Assembly: GCA_963841815.1 (NCBI GenBank) | Contig: CAWJEE010000011.1 | Coordinates: forward strand, 201,559 to 265,558 | Direction of reading: 5' to 3' | DNA from: JAOUJD01 sp963841815 | Lineage (GTDB): Bacteria > Pseudomonadota > Gammaproteobacteria > Burkholderiales > Burkholderiaceae_F | Length of the DNA stretch: 64,000 nt | Shown: positions 19,109-30,849 of the stretch, piece by piece | How positions within the stretch are numbered: the stretch's first letter is position 1 | How the letters are laid out: every line of letters begins with the position of its first letter | The notes under the pieces: model-generated | What the model saw: only the letters and a program-made list of their open reading frames with translations | What the model was told of the DNA's origin: nothing | The model's database searches: none | Translations under genes and position numbers: made by a program

Positions 19109-19764
19109 GGCGGGTCGAGCTCGTCCTGTTCGATCTCGACGGCACGCTGGCCGACACCGCGCCCGATCTCGGTGGAGCGGTCAACCGGATGCTGGTCGCC
19201 CGGGGACGCGAACCGCTCCCGATCGCGGAGCTCCGACCCGTCGCGTCGCACGGAGCGCGCGGCCTGCTGGGCCGCGCGTTCGGTGTCACGCCCGCGGACC
19301 CGGAGTTCGAAGGGCTGCGGCAGGAGTTCTTCCGCGAGTACGAGGGCGCGCTCTGCGTCGATTCGATCCTGTTCCCGACGATGGACGAGGCGCTGTCCGA
19401 CCTCGAAGCGGCCGGCATCCGCTGGGGCATCGTGACCAACAAGATGGCCCGCTTCACGGTCCCGCTGGTGCGCGCGCTCGGCCTGCACGAACGCGCCGCC
19501 TGCGTCGTGAGCGGCGACACGGCGCCGAAACCCAAGCCCGACCCGGCGCCGCTGCTCCACGCGCTCGCCGCGACCCGCGCGGAAGCCGCAGCCGCGCTAT
19601 ACGTCGGCGACGACCTGCGCGACATCCAGGCCGGACGCGCCGCCGGCATGCGGACCGTGGCCGTCAGCTACGGGTATCTCGGCGACGGTCCGCATTACGA
19701 ACAGTGGGGCGCGGACCACATCATCGACTCGCCCGCCGAACTGCTGTCGCTCGTGCAGCCCTGA
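19105..19764 (+). CDS. gph: Phosphoglycolate phosphatase (HAD superfamily)
   Basis: HAD phosphatase, 219 residues. Motif I is LFDLDGTLADTAPDL (catalytic Asp pair). Motif II Thr is in GIVTNKMARFTVPLV. Motif III Lys is in SGDTAPKPKPDPAPLLHAL. Motif IV is ALYVGDDLRDIQAGRAAG. The small cap domain lies between motifs I and II. It salvages 2-phosphoglycolate, formed for example during DNA repair. It is coupled to ubiG by an ATGA overlap. Frame intact. Confidence 0.93.
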   Translation: MRRVELVLFDLDGTLADTAPDLGGAVNRMLVARGREPLPIAELRPVASHGARGLLGRAFGVTPADPEFEGLRQEFFREYEGALCVDSILFPTMDEALSDLEAAGIRWGIVTNKMARFTVPLVRALGLHERAACVVSGDTAPKPKPDPAPLLHALAATRAEAAAALYVGDDLRDIQAGRAAGMRTVAVSYGYLGDGPHYEQWGADHIIDSPAELLSLVQP

Positions 19765-19819
19765 CGCTCCGGGCGCGATAATCCCCGGACTACGGCGGGA
19801 ACATCTGCAGGGAAATCGG

Positions 19820-22800
19820 ATGTCATGGCTCGGCACGCGGTGGCGACGCGCTGGCGTCGTCATCGCCTCCCTCGTTGTCGTATTCGGCATCGTCGGCGCG
19901 TTCGCGATTCCCGCCGCCGCGCGCTGGGGCCTGGAAACGGTCGCTTCGCGCGAACTGGGCCGCACGGTTCGCGTCGAGGACGTCAGCGCGAATCCGTACA
20001 CGCTGCGCGTCACTCTCAAGGGCCTGACTGTCGAGGGGCAGCCAGGCGAGAGCGCCCCGCTCCTCACGCTGCGCGAGGCCACGATCAACGCGTCGATCGC
20101 GAGCCTGATGCGGCGCGCCCCGGTGCTGGAAGCGGTGGTCGTCGACGGCCTGACCGTCAACGTGGTCCGACTCGACCCGCAGCGATTCAACTTCAGCGAC
20201 ATCGTCGACCGGCTGCAGGCGAAGCCGAAGTCGGACGAACCGGCGTACTTCTCCTTGAACAACATCGAGGTCAGGGACAGCGCGGTCAACTTCGACGATC
20301 GCGTCACGGGTGGCCGCCATGCGGCGAGTGAGATCCACATCGGCATTCCCTTCCTGTCCAACCTGCCCGTGGACATCGAGACCACCGTCCAGCCGGCACT
20401 GGCCGGACGCATCAACGGCACGCCGTTCGACCTGAAGGGCGAAACGCGGCCCTTCCACGAAAGCCGGGAATCGTCGATCTCGATCAAGCTCGACGGCCTC
20501 GACATTCCCCGCTACCTCGCGCTCTCGCCCGCCAGGCTCAACTTCGAAGTGCCCGCCGGAACGCTGGACACCGACCTGCGCGTCACGTTCCGGCAGGCTC
20601 TCGCCGCCTCCAAGGACCGTCCGGCCCAGGCAGCGCAGACGCTGGTGTCGGGGAAGTTCGCGATAAACGCATTCGCCCTGTCGGCGCCGACCGGCGCCGT
20701 CGGCGGCTCCCCTCGTGGGATGGAAGTCGGTCAGCGTGTCGATCGAGGAGTTCGAGCCGCTGCAGCGGCGCCTCGTGCTGGCAGACGTCACGGTCGACGG
20801 GCTTGATGTCGCCGTCGTTCGTGACCGGCAAGGCGCGCTCAACTGGTTGCAGTTCGCGCAGAAGCCGATGCAAGGTGGCAACGGCGGCGGCGCCGCCTCC
20901 CCCGAGGCGAAACCGGGCGCCGCGCCGGCCCCGCCCTACGCGTTCACGCTGCAGCACGCGAGCGTGCGGAACGGGCGGGTCAGGTCACCGATGACCTCGT
21001 CGGCCGGTTCGAACAGGAAATCGTCAACCTTCAGGCCGACGCGAGTGGGCTGACGACGGCGACAGCCAGCCAGGGCAAGGTGAAGCTGGCCGCCGAGTTC
21101 AAGGACAACGGCACACACTCGGTCGAAGGCGACCTCGGTCTCGCGCCGCTTGCCGGCCGCTTCAGTACGGCGCGCGCGACGTGCGCCTCGTCGTCGCCAC
21201 GCGCTACCTCGCAAACGTGCTCAATGGCACGCTCGACGGCAGCAGCGACATCGACGGCACCCTGGAGATCGGCACAGCCGATGCCGGGCTGCAACTCGAC
21301 GCTGCGCGACATCGCCATCGCCGGCAGGAACATCAAGGTGCGCGGCCCCGCCGGCAGCGGCGCGAACCTCGACATCGCGTCGATGCAGATCACCGGCGGC
21401 GCGCTGGACTTCACCGACCGCGGCGTCACGATCGACAAGGTGGTGATCGACGCACCGCGGGTCGTCGTGCGCCGCCTGCGCGACGGCTCGATCAACTGGC
21501 AACAAGTCGTGAAGCCCGGGGCAGCGTCCGGCGTGCCGTCGACTTCAGAGCCGACGGCACCCTCGCCGCGCCGTGGGCGCTTCGACTCAAGGAGACTGGA
21601 GGTCGGGCGCGGGGACGTGATCGTCGAGGACACCGCGATCGAGCCGGCCGTCAAGCTGCGTGCCTCGTCGCTCGCGGCGACGGTCAGGAACATCGTGGGC
21701 GACGGCTCCGAGCGCGCCGAGTTCTCGATGCGCACGCGCTTCGGCAGTGGCGGCACGTTGAGCGCCAGCGGCAGCGCGCGCTGGGACGCGCTGGCGGCGA
21801 CGGTGCGCATCGACGCGCGCAACCTCGACATTGCAGCGCTGCGTCCGTATGTCGCCAGCCGCCTGAACGCCACGCTGGCGCGCGCCGAACTGTCCGGCCG
21901 CGGCACGGTGACGCTCGCGAAACCACCGCACGACGCGCCGCTCAACGCCGCCTACAACGGCACGGTCCGTATCTCCAACCTGCACGCGCTCGACCGCGAT
22001 GGCGAGAGCGACCTGCTGAAGTGGCAGGTGCTCGATGTCGAAGGCGTCGACGTGAAGGCCGGCGAAGGCCCGCCCATCTTGTCGCTCGGCAAGGTGACCT
22101 TGAGCGACTTCTACGCGCGAGTCATCCTCAGCGACAAGGGCCGTCTCAACCTCGTGGACCTGATGAAGCGCGAGGACGCACCCTCGACCGACGCGCCCAG
22201 TACTGCCGCGCAGGAAGAGTCCGGCCCGCCCCCCGACACCGCGCCGAAGCCCCCCGCGTCGTCGCAGCCTGGCTCGCCCTCCCCATCCGCGACGGCTGAC
22301 GCTGCACCGCGCCCCACGATCCGCATCGGCACCATCGAGATCGTGCGCGGAAACGTGAACTTCACGGACAACTTCATCAAGCCGAACTACACGGCGAACA
22401 TGACCGGGCTCGGCGGGACGGTGACGACGCTGGCCTCGGACAGCACGGAGCCGGCGACGATGAACCTCGCGGGCGAGATCGACGACGAAGCTCCGGTGGA
22501 GATCAGCGGGCGACTCAACCCGCTGGCACCGACGCTGTTCCTCGACATCGAAGGTCACACCAAGGGCGTGGACCTGCCGCGGATGACGCCGTACTCCGCG
22601 AAGTACGCCGGATACCCGATCCTCAAGGGCAAGTTGTCGATGGACGTGAAGTACAAGGTCGAAGCGCAGAAGCTGCAGGCGTCCAACCACCTGTTCATCG
22701 ACCAGCTGACGTTCGGCGACAAGGTCGAAAGCCCCACCGCGACCAAGCTGCCGGTGCTGCTCGCGGTGTCGCTGCTGAAGAACACGCGCGGCGAGATCGA

Positions 22801-23512
22801 CATCAACCTGCCGATCTCCGGGTCGCTGGACGACCCGAAGTTCTCGGTCGGCGGAATCATCGTGCAGGTGATCGTCAACCTGCTGGCGAAGGTCGTCACC
22901 GCGCCGTTCGCGCTGCTGGCATCGGCGTTCGGAGGCGGCGAGGAACTCGGCTACGTCGAGTTCGCGCCAGGTGCCGCGACGCTGGGCGCCGCCCAGCTTC
23001 AGCGCCTGGACACGCTGGCCAAGGCGCTGAACGACCGCCCCGGGCTGAAGCTGGACATCATCGGCCGCGTCGAGCCGACCAGCCGACGCCGACGGCGTGC
23101 GCCGCGCGAAGTACGAATCGAAGCTGCGCGCCGCGAAGGTGCGCCAGCTCACGCGCGGCGGCGGCGATTCCGTCGATCCGAGCAAGGTCACGATCAGCGA
23201 CCAGGAGCGCCCGGCGCTGATCTGCCGCCGTGTACTCGGACGAGAAGATCCCGGACAAGCCGCGCAACGTGATCGGCATCGCGAAGACGATTCCCGGCGC
23301 CGGAGATGGAGCAGCTGATCCTGAAGAACCTCACCGCCACGCCCGACGACCTGCGCGCGCTCGCCAGCGCGCGCGCGGCCGCCGTGCGCGACCACCTCGA
23401 ACATACCGGCAAGGTGCCCCGCGACCGACTGTTCCTCGTGGAGCCGAAGCTGACCGCCGAGGGCATCAAGGACAAGGGAGCGCCCACGCGGGTTGATTTC
23501 TCGCTGAAGTGA
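19820..23512 (+). CDS. AsmA-like DUF748 envelope protein (multiple frameshifts)
   Basis: Very large protein of about 1,230 residues. The start MSWLGTRWRRAGVVIASLVV gives one N-terminal membrane anchor; the rest is periplasmic. It has AsmA/YhdP-like signatures: RELGRTVRVEDVSANPYTL, DIEGHTKGVDLPRMTPYSA, KGKLSMDVKYKVEAQKLQAS, INLPISGSLDDPKFSVGGII. A C-terminal OmpA-like segment starts ELGYVEFAPGAATLGAAQLQ, a usual DUF748 ending. At least six frame breaks are seen, near 20710, 20990, 21165, 21300, 23090, 23230 and 23305. The middle (about 21300-23085) and the C-terminus ending RVDFSLK are long and intact. AsmA-like proteins are thought to shuttle lipids to the outer membrane. It ends 27 bases before ssrA. 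Confidence 0.83.
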
Positions 23513-23539
23513 CCCATGTGGGACAATGAACACCTCTTT

Positions 23540-23903
23540 GGGGGCGACCTGGCTTCGACGCGGGTTGTGAAGAACCTCAGGGCATGCCGAGGACCAGTGA
23601 CCTCGTAAATCCATCTGGAACACACATAAACGCCAACGACGAGCGTTTTGCTCTAGCCGCTTAATACCGGCTGGACGCTGCACTAGCTGGCCCCTGGGCT
23701 AGGTCGGGCAACCGACAGCAGCGCCATTTACAGAGGCTGGATGCCGGTGGAGTCATGACGGCGGCATCGAGATCAAGTGACTGGCTGCGCGTCGGCCTGC
23801 CGATCGGCTAAGCGCGCGGTGAGACTCAAATAGACCGGCTACGCATGTAGAACTGGGTTTGGATCATTCGCGGACGCGGGTTCGATTCCCGCCGCCTCCA
23901 CCA
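23540..23903 (+). ncRNA. ssrA: Transfer-messenger RNA (tmRNA)
   Basis: Rescues stalled ribosomes together with SmpB. 364 nt. The 5' end GGGGGCGACCTGGCTTCGAC and the 3' end CGCCTCCACCA pair to form the tRNA-like acceptor stem (GGGGGCG with CGCCTCC, one G-U), with discriminator A and an encoded CCA. The T-arm GCGGGTTCGATTCCCGC is intact. The tag frame at 23632-23664 encodes ANDERFALAA followed by TAA; to my knowledge this tag occurs in Burkholderiales such as Bordetella. No break in the tag frame. Confidence 0.98.
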
Positions 23904-24178
23904 ATCAACCTGCCCCGACTTCACTCGGTTGGGGACCATTCACTCATCTCGCGCCAGATCCGTGCCTTGCAGCGGGCTGCTGCGCACGTCTGCGCCGGGA
24001 GCTTGCGAGATCGCCGCGTCGTCAGGCCGACGACATGAGTGGCCCGAAGCGCCAGGCCGGGCGGTCACGCATGAGTGACCAAACCTATCGGTCCGATCGA
24101 CACAAGGAATTGGCCCGACGGTCGCGGCCGAAACTACATTCGCGACTGGCCGCAACCGATCACGAAGAGGAGCAAGCC

Positions 24179-26389
<2,211 letters not shown>

Positions 26390-26464
26390 TCGCGGATGAA
26401 GGCCGCGGTCCGCACGCTCAGCCAGCGAGCAAGGCTGACGGCACGCGCCAGCCTCCAGAACCAC

Positions 26465-26486
26465 AAAGGGCCCCTCGGGGCCCTTT
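26465..26486. terminator. Hairpin between convergent katG and rhlE
   Basis: Near-perfect palindrome AAAGGGCCCC-TC-GGGGCCCTTT, 76 bases past the katG stop and 31 bases past the rhlE stop. Arms end in A and T triplets on either side, so it can act for both genes. Confidence 0.75.
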
Positions 26487-26516
26487 GCATTGCGTGCGCG
26501 GAAAACGCGGAAGCCG

Positions 26517-27976
26517 CTACTTCTTCCTGCCACCCAGCAGCGCAGACACCCGACCTGCCGGGCGACGCTCGGCTCGGTGGGCTCTGAATCCGCCGCTTTC
26601 ACATCTTCGCCGACGGCTGCGTCGGTGGCACTCGCCTCATACGGCTTCGAGAAGAAGTCGTCCACGGGCGGCCTGGGTGCCGGCCGGCTCGGTGCGCTGC
26701 TGCGGGTACTGCGATCGCCGCGGTCGCCACGTCGCGTCCTTCGCCACGATCACGCGTCTCGCCACGGTCCCGGCCCTCGCCCCGGTCGCGTTCCGGGCGT
26801 TGCCGCGGCCGCTCGACTCCGGTCAGCGTGCGGACCTCGAACTGCTGCTTCGTCAGCCGCTCGATCCCCGCCACGGCGCGATCGTCCGATCCGGTCATCA
26901 GCATGATGGTCAGGCCGCTCGCGCCGGCGCGGCCCGTGCGTCCGATGCGGTGCACGTAGTCCTCGGACTGGAACGGCACGTCGTAGTTGATGACGACCGG
27001 CAGTTCGACGATGTCGAGTCCCCGCGCCGCGACGTCGGTGGCGACGAGCACCTCGATCGTGCCGTTCTTGAAGCCCTCGAGCGCCTTCATGCGCTCGTCC
27101 TGCGTCTTGTCGCCGTGGATCGCGTCCGCGTTCACGCCTGCCTTCTGCAGTTGCCGCGCGAGGCGGCGGCATTCGATCTTCGCGTTGACGAATACCAGCA
27201 CCTGGGTCAGGCGGCCACCATCGGGCCCACGCGTGCGCAGGATCTCGAGCAGCGCATCGGTCTTCTCCGATTCGTGCAGCTTGTAGACCTCCTGCTTGAC
27301 GTTCTCCGCGGTCGCGTTGCGGCTGCGCGGTTTCGATCAACTGCGGGCTGCGCAGGAAGTTGGCGGCGAGCTTCTTGATTTCCTCGGAGAACGTCGCCGA
27401 GAACATCAGGCTCTGGCGCTCCTTCGGCAGCAGGTTCAGGATCCGCGAGATGTCGGGCAGGAAGCCCATGTCGAGCATGCGGTCCGCCTCGTCGAGCACG
27501 ACGATCTGCACCTGCGACAGGTTGGTGTTCTTCTGCTCGATGTGATCGAGCAGCCGCCCCGGCGTGGCGATCACCACCTCGCATCCGCGGCGCAGGGCCT
27601 CGGTCTGCGGTTTCATGTCGACGCCGCCGTAGACAACCGCGACGCGCAGCGGCGACTTCGACGCGTACTTCTTCATGTTTTCCGCGGTCTGGTCGGCCAG
27701 TTCGCGGGTGGGCTCGAGGATGAGTCCGCGGACCGGGTGACGCGCGGGCGACATGCTGGCGTTGGCGTGCACCATCAACCGCTGCAGCATCGGCAGGCCG
27801 AAGCCCGCCGTCTTGCCGGTGCCGGTCTGGGCCGCGCCCATCACGTCGCCACCGCGCAGCACCACCGGAATCGCCTTCGCCTGGATCGGCGTCGGCGTCG
27901 TGTAACCCATCTCGGTGATCGCAGCGAGCAGCTGCGGGTCGAGGCCGAAGTGCGTGAAGTCTTTTGGGTCGGACAT
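26517..27976 (-). CDS. rhlE: DEAD-box RNA helicase, RhlE type (three frameshifts)
   Basis: ATP-dependent RNA helicase of ribosome assembly and RNA turnover, about 486 residues after repair. Motifs in order: Q motif GYTTPTPIQAKAIP, motif I AQTGTGKT, Ia PTRELADQ, Ib TPGRLLDH, II VLDEADRMLDMGF, III SATFS, IV VLVFVNAK, V ATDVAARGLD, VI HRIGRTGRAG. The basic RG/DR-rich C-terminal tail ends PAGRVSALLGGRKK. Frame breaks are near 27325 (one extra base), near 26720 (one base missing) and near 26560 (one missing). The symbol rests on the RhlE-like core and tail. Confidence 0.9.
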
Positions 27977-28032
27977 TAGGAAGCGGCCGGGCCACGCCTG
28001 GCGGGCGCGGCCCGGTTCTATTCGAAGGGGGG

Positions 28033-28111
28033 TGGTGGGCCCCCCGGGAGTCGAACCCGGCACCGACGGATTATGAGTCCGCTGCTCTAACCAAGCATGA
28101 GCTAGAGGCCC
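28033..28111 (-). tRNA. tRNA with CAT anticodon (Ile2-type or Met), D-loop two bases too long
   Basis: Reverse-strand cloverleaf: acceptor GGGCCTC pairs with GGGGCCC, discriminator A and an encoded CCA. The anticodon loop is CTCATAA (anticodon CAT). The T-arm is CCGGGTTCGACTCCCGG. The G-rich acceptor fits the lysidine-modified tRNA-Ile2 better than initiator Met; elongator Met cannot be excluded. The D-arm reads AGCTCATGCTTGGTTAGAGC, where AGCTCAGTTGGTTAGAGC is expected, so length is 79 instead of 77. It lies 17 bases past rpoD on the same strand and may be co-transcribed. Confidence 0.88.
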
Positions 28112-28127
28112 TCTGGGGTTCAAGACA

Positions 28128-30392
28128 TTACTCCAGGAAGCTCTTCAGCTTGTCGGAGCGGCTCGGGTGACGCAGCTTGCGCAGCGCCTTCGCCTCGATC
28201 TGGCGGATGCGCTCGCGCGTGACGTCGAATTGCTTGCCGACCTCCTCCAGCGTGTGGTCGGTCGACATCTCGATGCCGAAGCGCATGCGCAGCACCTTGG
28301 CTTCGCGCGGCGTCAGCGAGTCGAGCACGTCCTTCGTCACGCCGGACAGGCTGTTGTACTGGGCGGCGTCGACCGGCGCCACCGTCGAGGTGTCCTCGAT
28401 GAAGTCGCCCAGGTGCGAGTCGTCGTCGTCGCCGATCGGCGTCTCCATGGAGATCGGCTCCTTCGCGATCTTCAGGATCTTCCGGATCTTGTCTTCCGGC
28501 ATCTCCATCTTCACGGCGAGGGTGGCCGGGTCCGGCTCCTGGCCGGTCTCCTGCAGGATCTGGCGGCTGATCCGGTTCATCTTGTTGATCGTCTCGATCA
28601 TGTGCACCGGAATGCGGATGGTGCGCGCCTGGTCGGCGATCGAGCGCGTGATGGCCTGGCGGATCCACCACGTGGCGTACGTCGAGAACTTGTAGCCGCG
28701 GCGGTATTCGAACTTGTCGACCGCCTTCATCAGGCCGATGTTGCCTTCCTGGATCAGGTCGAGGAACTGCAGGCCGCGGTTGGTGTACTTCTTCGCGATG
28801 GAGATCACGAGGCGCAGGTTGGCCTCGGTCATCTCGCGCTTGGCCTTGCGGGCCTTGGCCTCGCCGGTGGCCATTTGCTTGTAGACCTCGCGCAGGTCCT
28901 TCAGCGGCAGCACGACCCGCTTCTGCAGGTCGGACAGCTTGCCCTGCAGTTCCTGGATCGCCGGCAGGTTGCGGCGCAGCACCTCCGCGTACGGCTGGCC
29001 GGAGTCGGCCTCGCGCGCGGCCCAGCGGGTGTTGGTCTCGTGGCCCGGGAACGTCTTCAGGAAGTGCGTGCGCGGCATGCCGCACTTGTTCACGGCAATC
29101 TCGTAGATCTGCTTCTCGATCGAGCGCACCTCGTCGACCTGCCGGCGCAGCGTGTCCGACAACCGCTCGACCATCTTGGCTGTGAAGCGCAGGCTCATCA
29201 GCTCGTCGAGGATCTTCTGCTGCGACTTCAGGTAGCCGGGCGACTTGTAGCCTTCCTTCTCGAACGAGACGCGCATCTTCTCGAACAGCTTCGCGACGCG
29301 GTCGAACTTGTCGAGCGCGCGGACCTTCAGCTCGTCGAGCTGCGCGGCGGTCATGCCCGACGCGCCGATGTCGGTCGTCTCTTCGCCTTCCTCGTCCTCG
29401 TCGTCGCCGCCGGCGGTCGGGAAGTCCTCCGCGGTCGGGTCCATCAGGCCGTCGACCACCTCGTCGATCGGGATCTCGCTCGCGCGGATCCGCTCGCCGT
29501 GCGCCAGGATCTCGGCGATCGTGGTCGGGCACGCGGAAACCGCCATCACCATGTGCTTCAGGCCGTCTTCGATGCGCTTCGCGATCTCGATCTCACCCTC
29601 GCGCGTCAGCAGCTCGACCGAGCCCATCTCGCGCATGTACATGCGGACCGGGTCGGTCGTGCGGCCGAACTCGGCGTCCACGGTCGTCAGCGCCGCCTCG
29701 GCCTCTTCCTCGACGTCGTCGTCGTTGGTCGCGGCCGGGACGTTCTCGTTCATCAGCAGCGTCTCGGCGTCCGGGGCCTGGTCGAAGACCTGGATGCCCA
29801 TGTCGCCGAACGTGCTGATGATCGAGTCGATCGCCTCGGCGTCGACCAGGTTGTCGGGCAGGTGGTCGTTGATCTCGGCGTAGGTCAGGAAGCCGCGCTC
29901 CTTGCCGAGCTTGATCAGCGCCTTCAGCTTGTTGCGGCGGGCCTCGAGGTCTTCCTCGGTGCCGTGGTAGCTGCGCTCGAGCGCTTCCTTCAGCGCCTTT
30001 TCCTTGGCCCGGCGATCCTTGGCGCGCAGCTTCGTCGCGCTCATCTTCTCGACGATCTGCACGCTCGGGTCGGCGGCATCGTCACCGGCCTCCGGCACGG
30101 CGGCATCGCCGCCCATCAGTTGCTCTTCGGTCTGCTTCGGCTTGCGGCCGGGACGACCGCGCGGCGCGGACGGGGCGGGCGGAACGGCGGCCTTCGGGGG
30201 GATCACCTTCGCGTCCACCGGCGCGACCTTGCCGTTGCCCTTGAGCGGAGCCTTCACGGCCGCAGCCTTGGACGCCGGAGCCTTGATCGGGGCGGCCTTC
30301 GCCTCGACCTTGATCGGTGGCTTCTTCGCGGCCTTGCCCGCGGTGCTCGTCGAGCCCTTCGCCTTCACCACCGTTGTCTTCTTCGTCACCAT
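28128..30392 (-). CDS. rpoD: RNA polymerase primary sigma factor (sigma-70)
   Basis: Housekeeping sigma factor, 754 residues. Region 1.1 (AKDRRAKEKALKEALERSYH; FLTYAEINDHLPDNLVDAEA) is preceded by a basic Lys/Ala/Pro-rich extension of about 90 residues. Region 1.2 is DPVRMYMREMGSVELLTREG. The large non-conserved insert (acidic DDEDEEGEE) is present. Regions 2.1-2.4: NLRLVISIAKKYTNRGLQFL to YATWWIRQAITRSIADQART. Region 3 follows. Region 4.2 helix-turn-helix is TLEEVGKQFDVTRERIRQIE. Start ATG at 30392. Last gene of rpsU-yqeY-dnaG-rpoD. No frameshift. Confidence 0.98.
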   Translation of the reverse strand: MVTKKTTVVKAKGSTSTAGKAAKKPPIKVEAKAAPIKAPASKAAAVKAPLKGNGKVAPVDAKVIPPKAAVPPAPSAPRGRPGRKPKQTEEQLMGGDAAVPEAGDDAADPSVQIVEKMSATKLRAKDRRAKEKALKEALERSYHGTEEDLEARRNKLKALIKLGKERGFLTYAEINDHLPDNLVDAEAIDSIISTFGDMGIQVFDQAPDAETLLMNENVPAATNDDDVEEEAEAALTTVDAEFGRTTDPVRMYMREMGSVELLTREGEIEIAKRIEDGLKHMVMAVSACPTTIAEILAHGERIRASEIPIDEVVDGLMDPTAEDFPTAGGDDEDEEGEETTDIGASGMTAAQLDELKVRALDKFDRVAKLFEKMRVSFEKEGYKSPGYLKSQQKILDELMSLRFTAKMVERLSDTLRRQVDEVRSIEKQIYEIAVNKCGMPRTHFLKTFPGHETNTRWAAREADSGQPYAEVLRRNLPAIQELQGKLSDLQKRVVLPLKDLREVYKQMATGEAKARKAKREMTEANLRLVISIAKKYTNRGLQFLDLIQEGNIGLMKAVDKFEYRRGYKFSTYATWWIRQAITRSIADQARTIRIPVHMIETINKMNRISRQILQETGQEPDPATLAVKMEMPEDKIRKILKIAKEPISMETPIGDDDDSHLGDFIEDTSTVAPVDAAQYNSLSGVTKDVLDSLTPREAKVLRMRFGIEMSTDHTLEEVGKQFDVTRERIRQIEAKALRKLRHPSRSDKLKSFLE

Positions 30393-30849
30393 CGTCTCAT
30401 CCTGTTCGGGACGCGCTGCGCGTGCACGTCGCCATTCACACTGCTGCTCGGTCATGCAGCGACCGCTGCGCCCGGGAGGCGCGAGTCGAACGCTGCAAGG
30501 ACATCATTGGGTTCATTTACGTCTTCTCAACGGCACCGGGACCGCGCTCGGGCAAGCCCGCTCCGGCGGCAAATCGAGAATGCATCGCAGTGCGCGTGCG
30601 GGACGGCGATCCCGCGTCGAACAGGCGTCGAATCAATCGATCGCGCCTCATTGGCTTGCGCTGTCACGATGAACTGCCACTACGCGCCACCGATCTTCAC
30701 GCGATCTCCTGGGCGCCAGCGCTTCGTGTCGCTTGCCGTGCTCACTTCGTGCTAGTTGCATGCTACGGCAGGAACGAAACCGCTGAAAATTCAACAGTAT
30801 AGCAGATGAGTACCGTCGCACCTGGAAAAAGTTCCCGAACCGGACAGAC
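30393..30849 (-). promoter_or_regulatory. 457-bp rpoD leader with a possible promoter
   Basis: No gene is supported here. On the minus strand a TATACT hexamer at 30796-30801 fits a sigma-70 -10 box, but no good TTGACA lies 16-18 bases upstream. It may be an internal promoter allowing rpoD to be transcribed apart from dnaG, as in other proteobacteria (inference). The local A/T content around 30780-30830 is higher than in the flanking genes. Confidence 0.4.
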
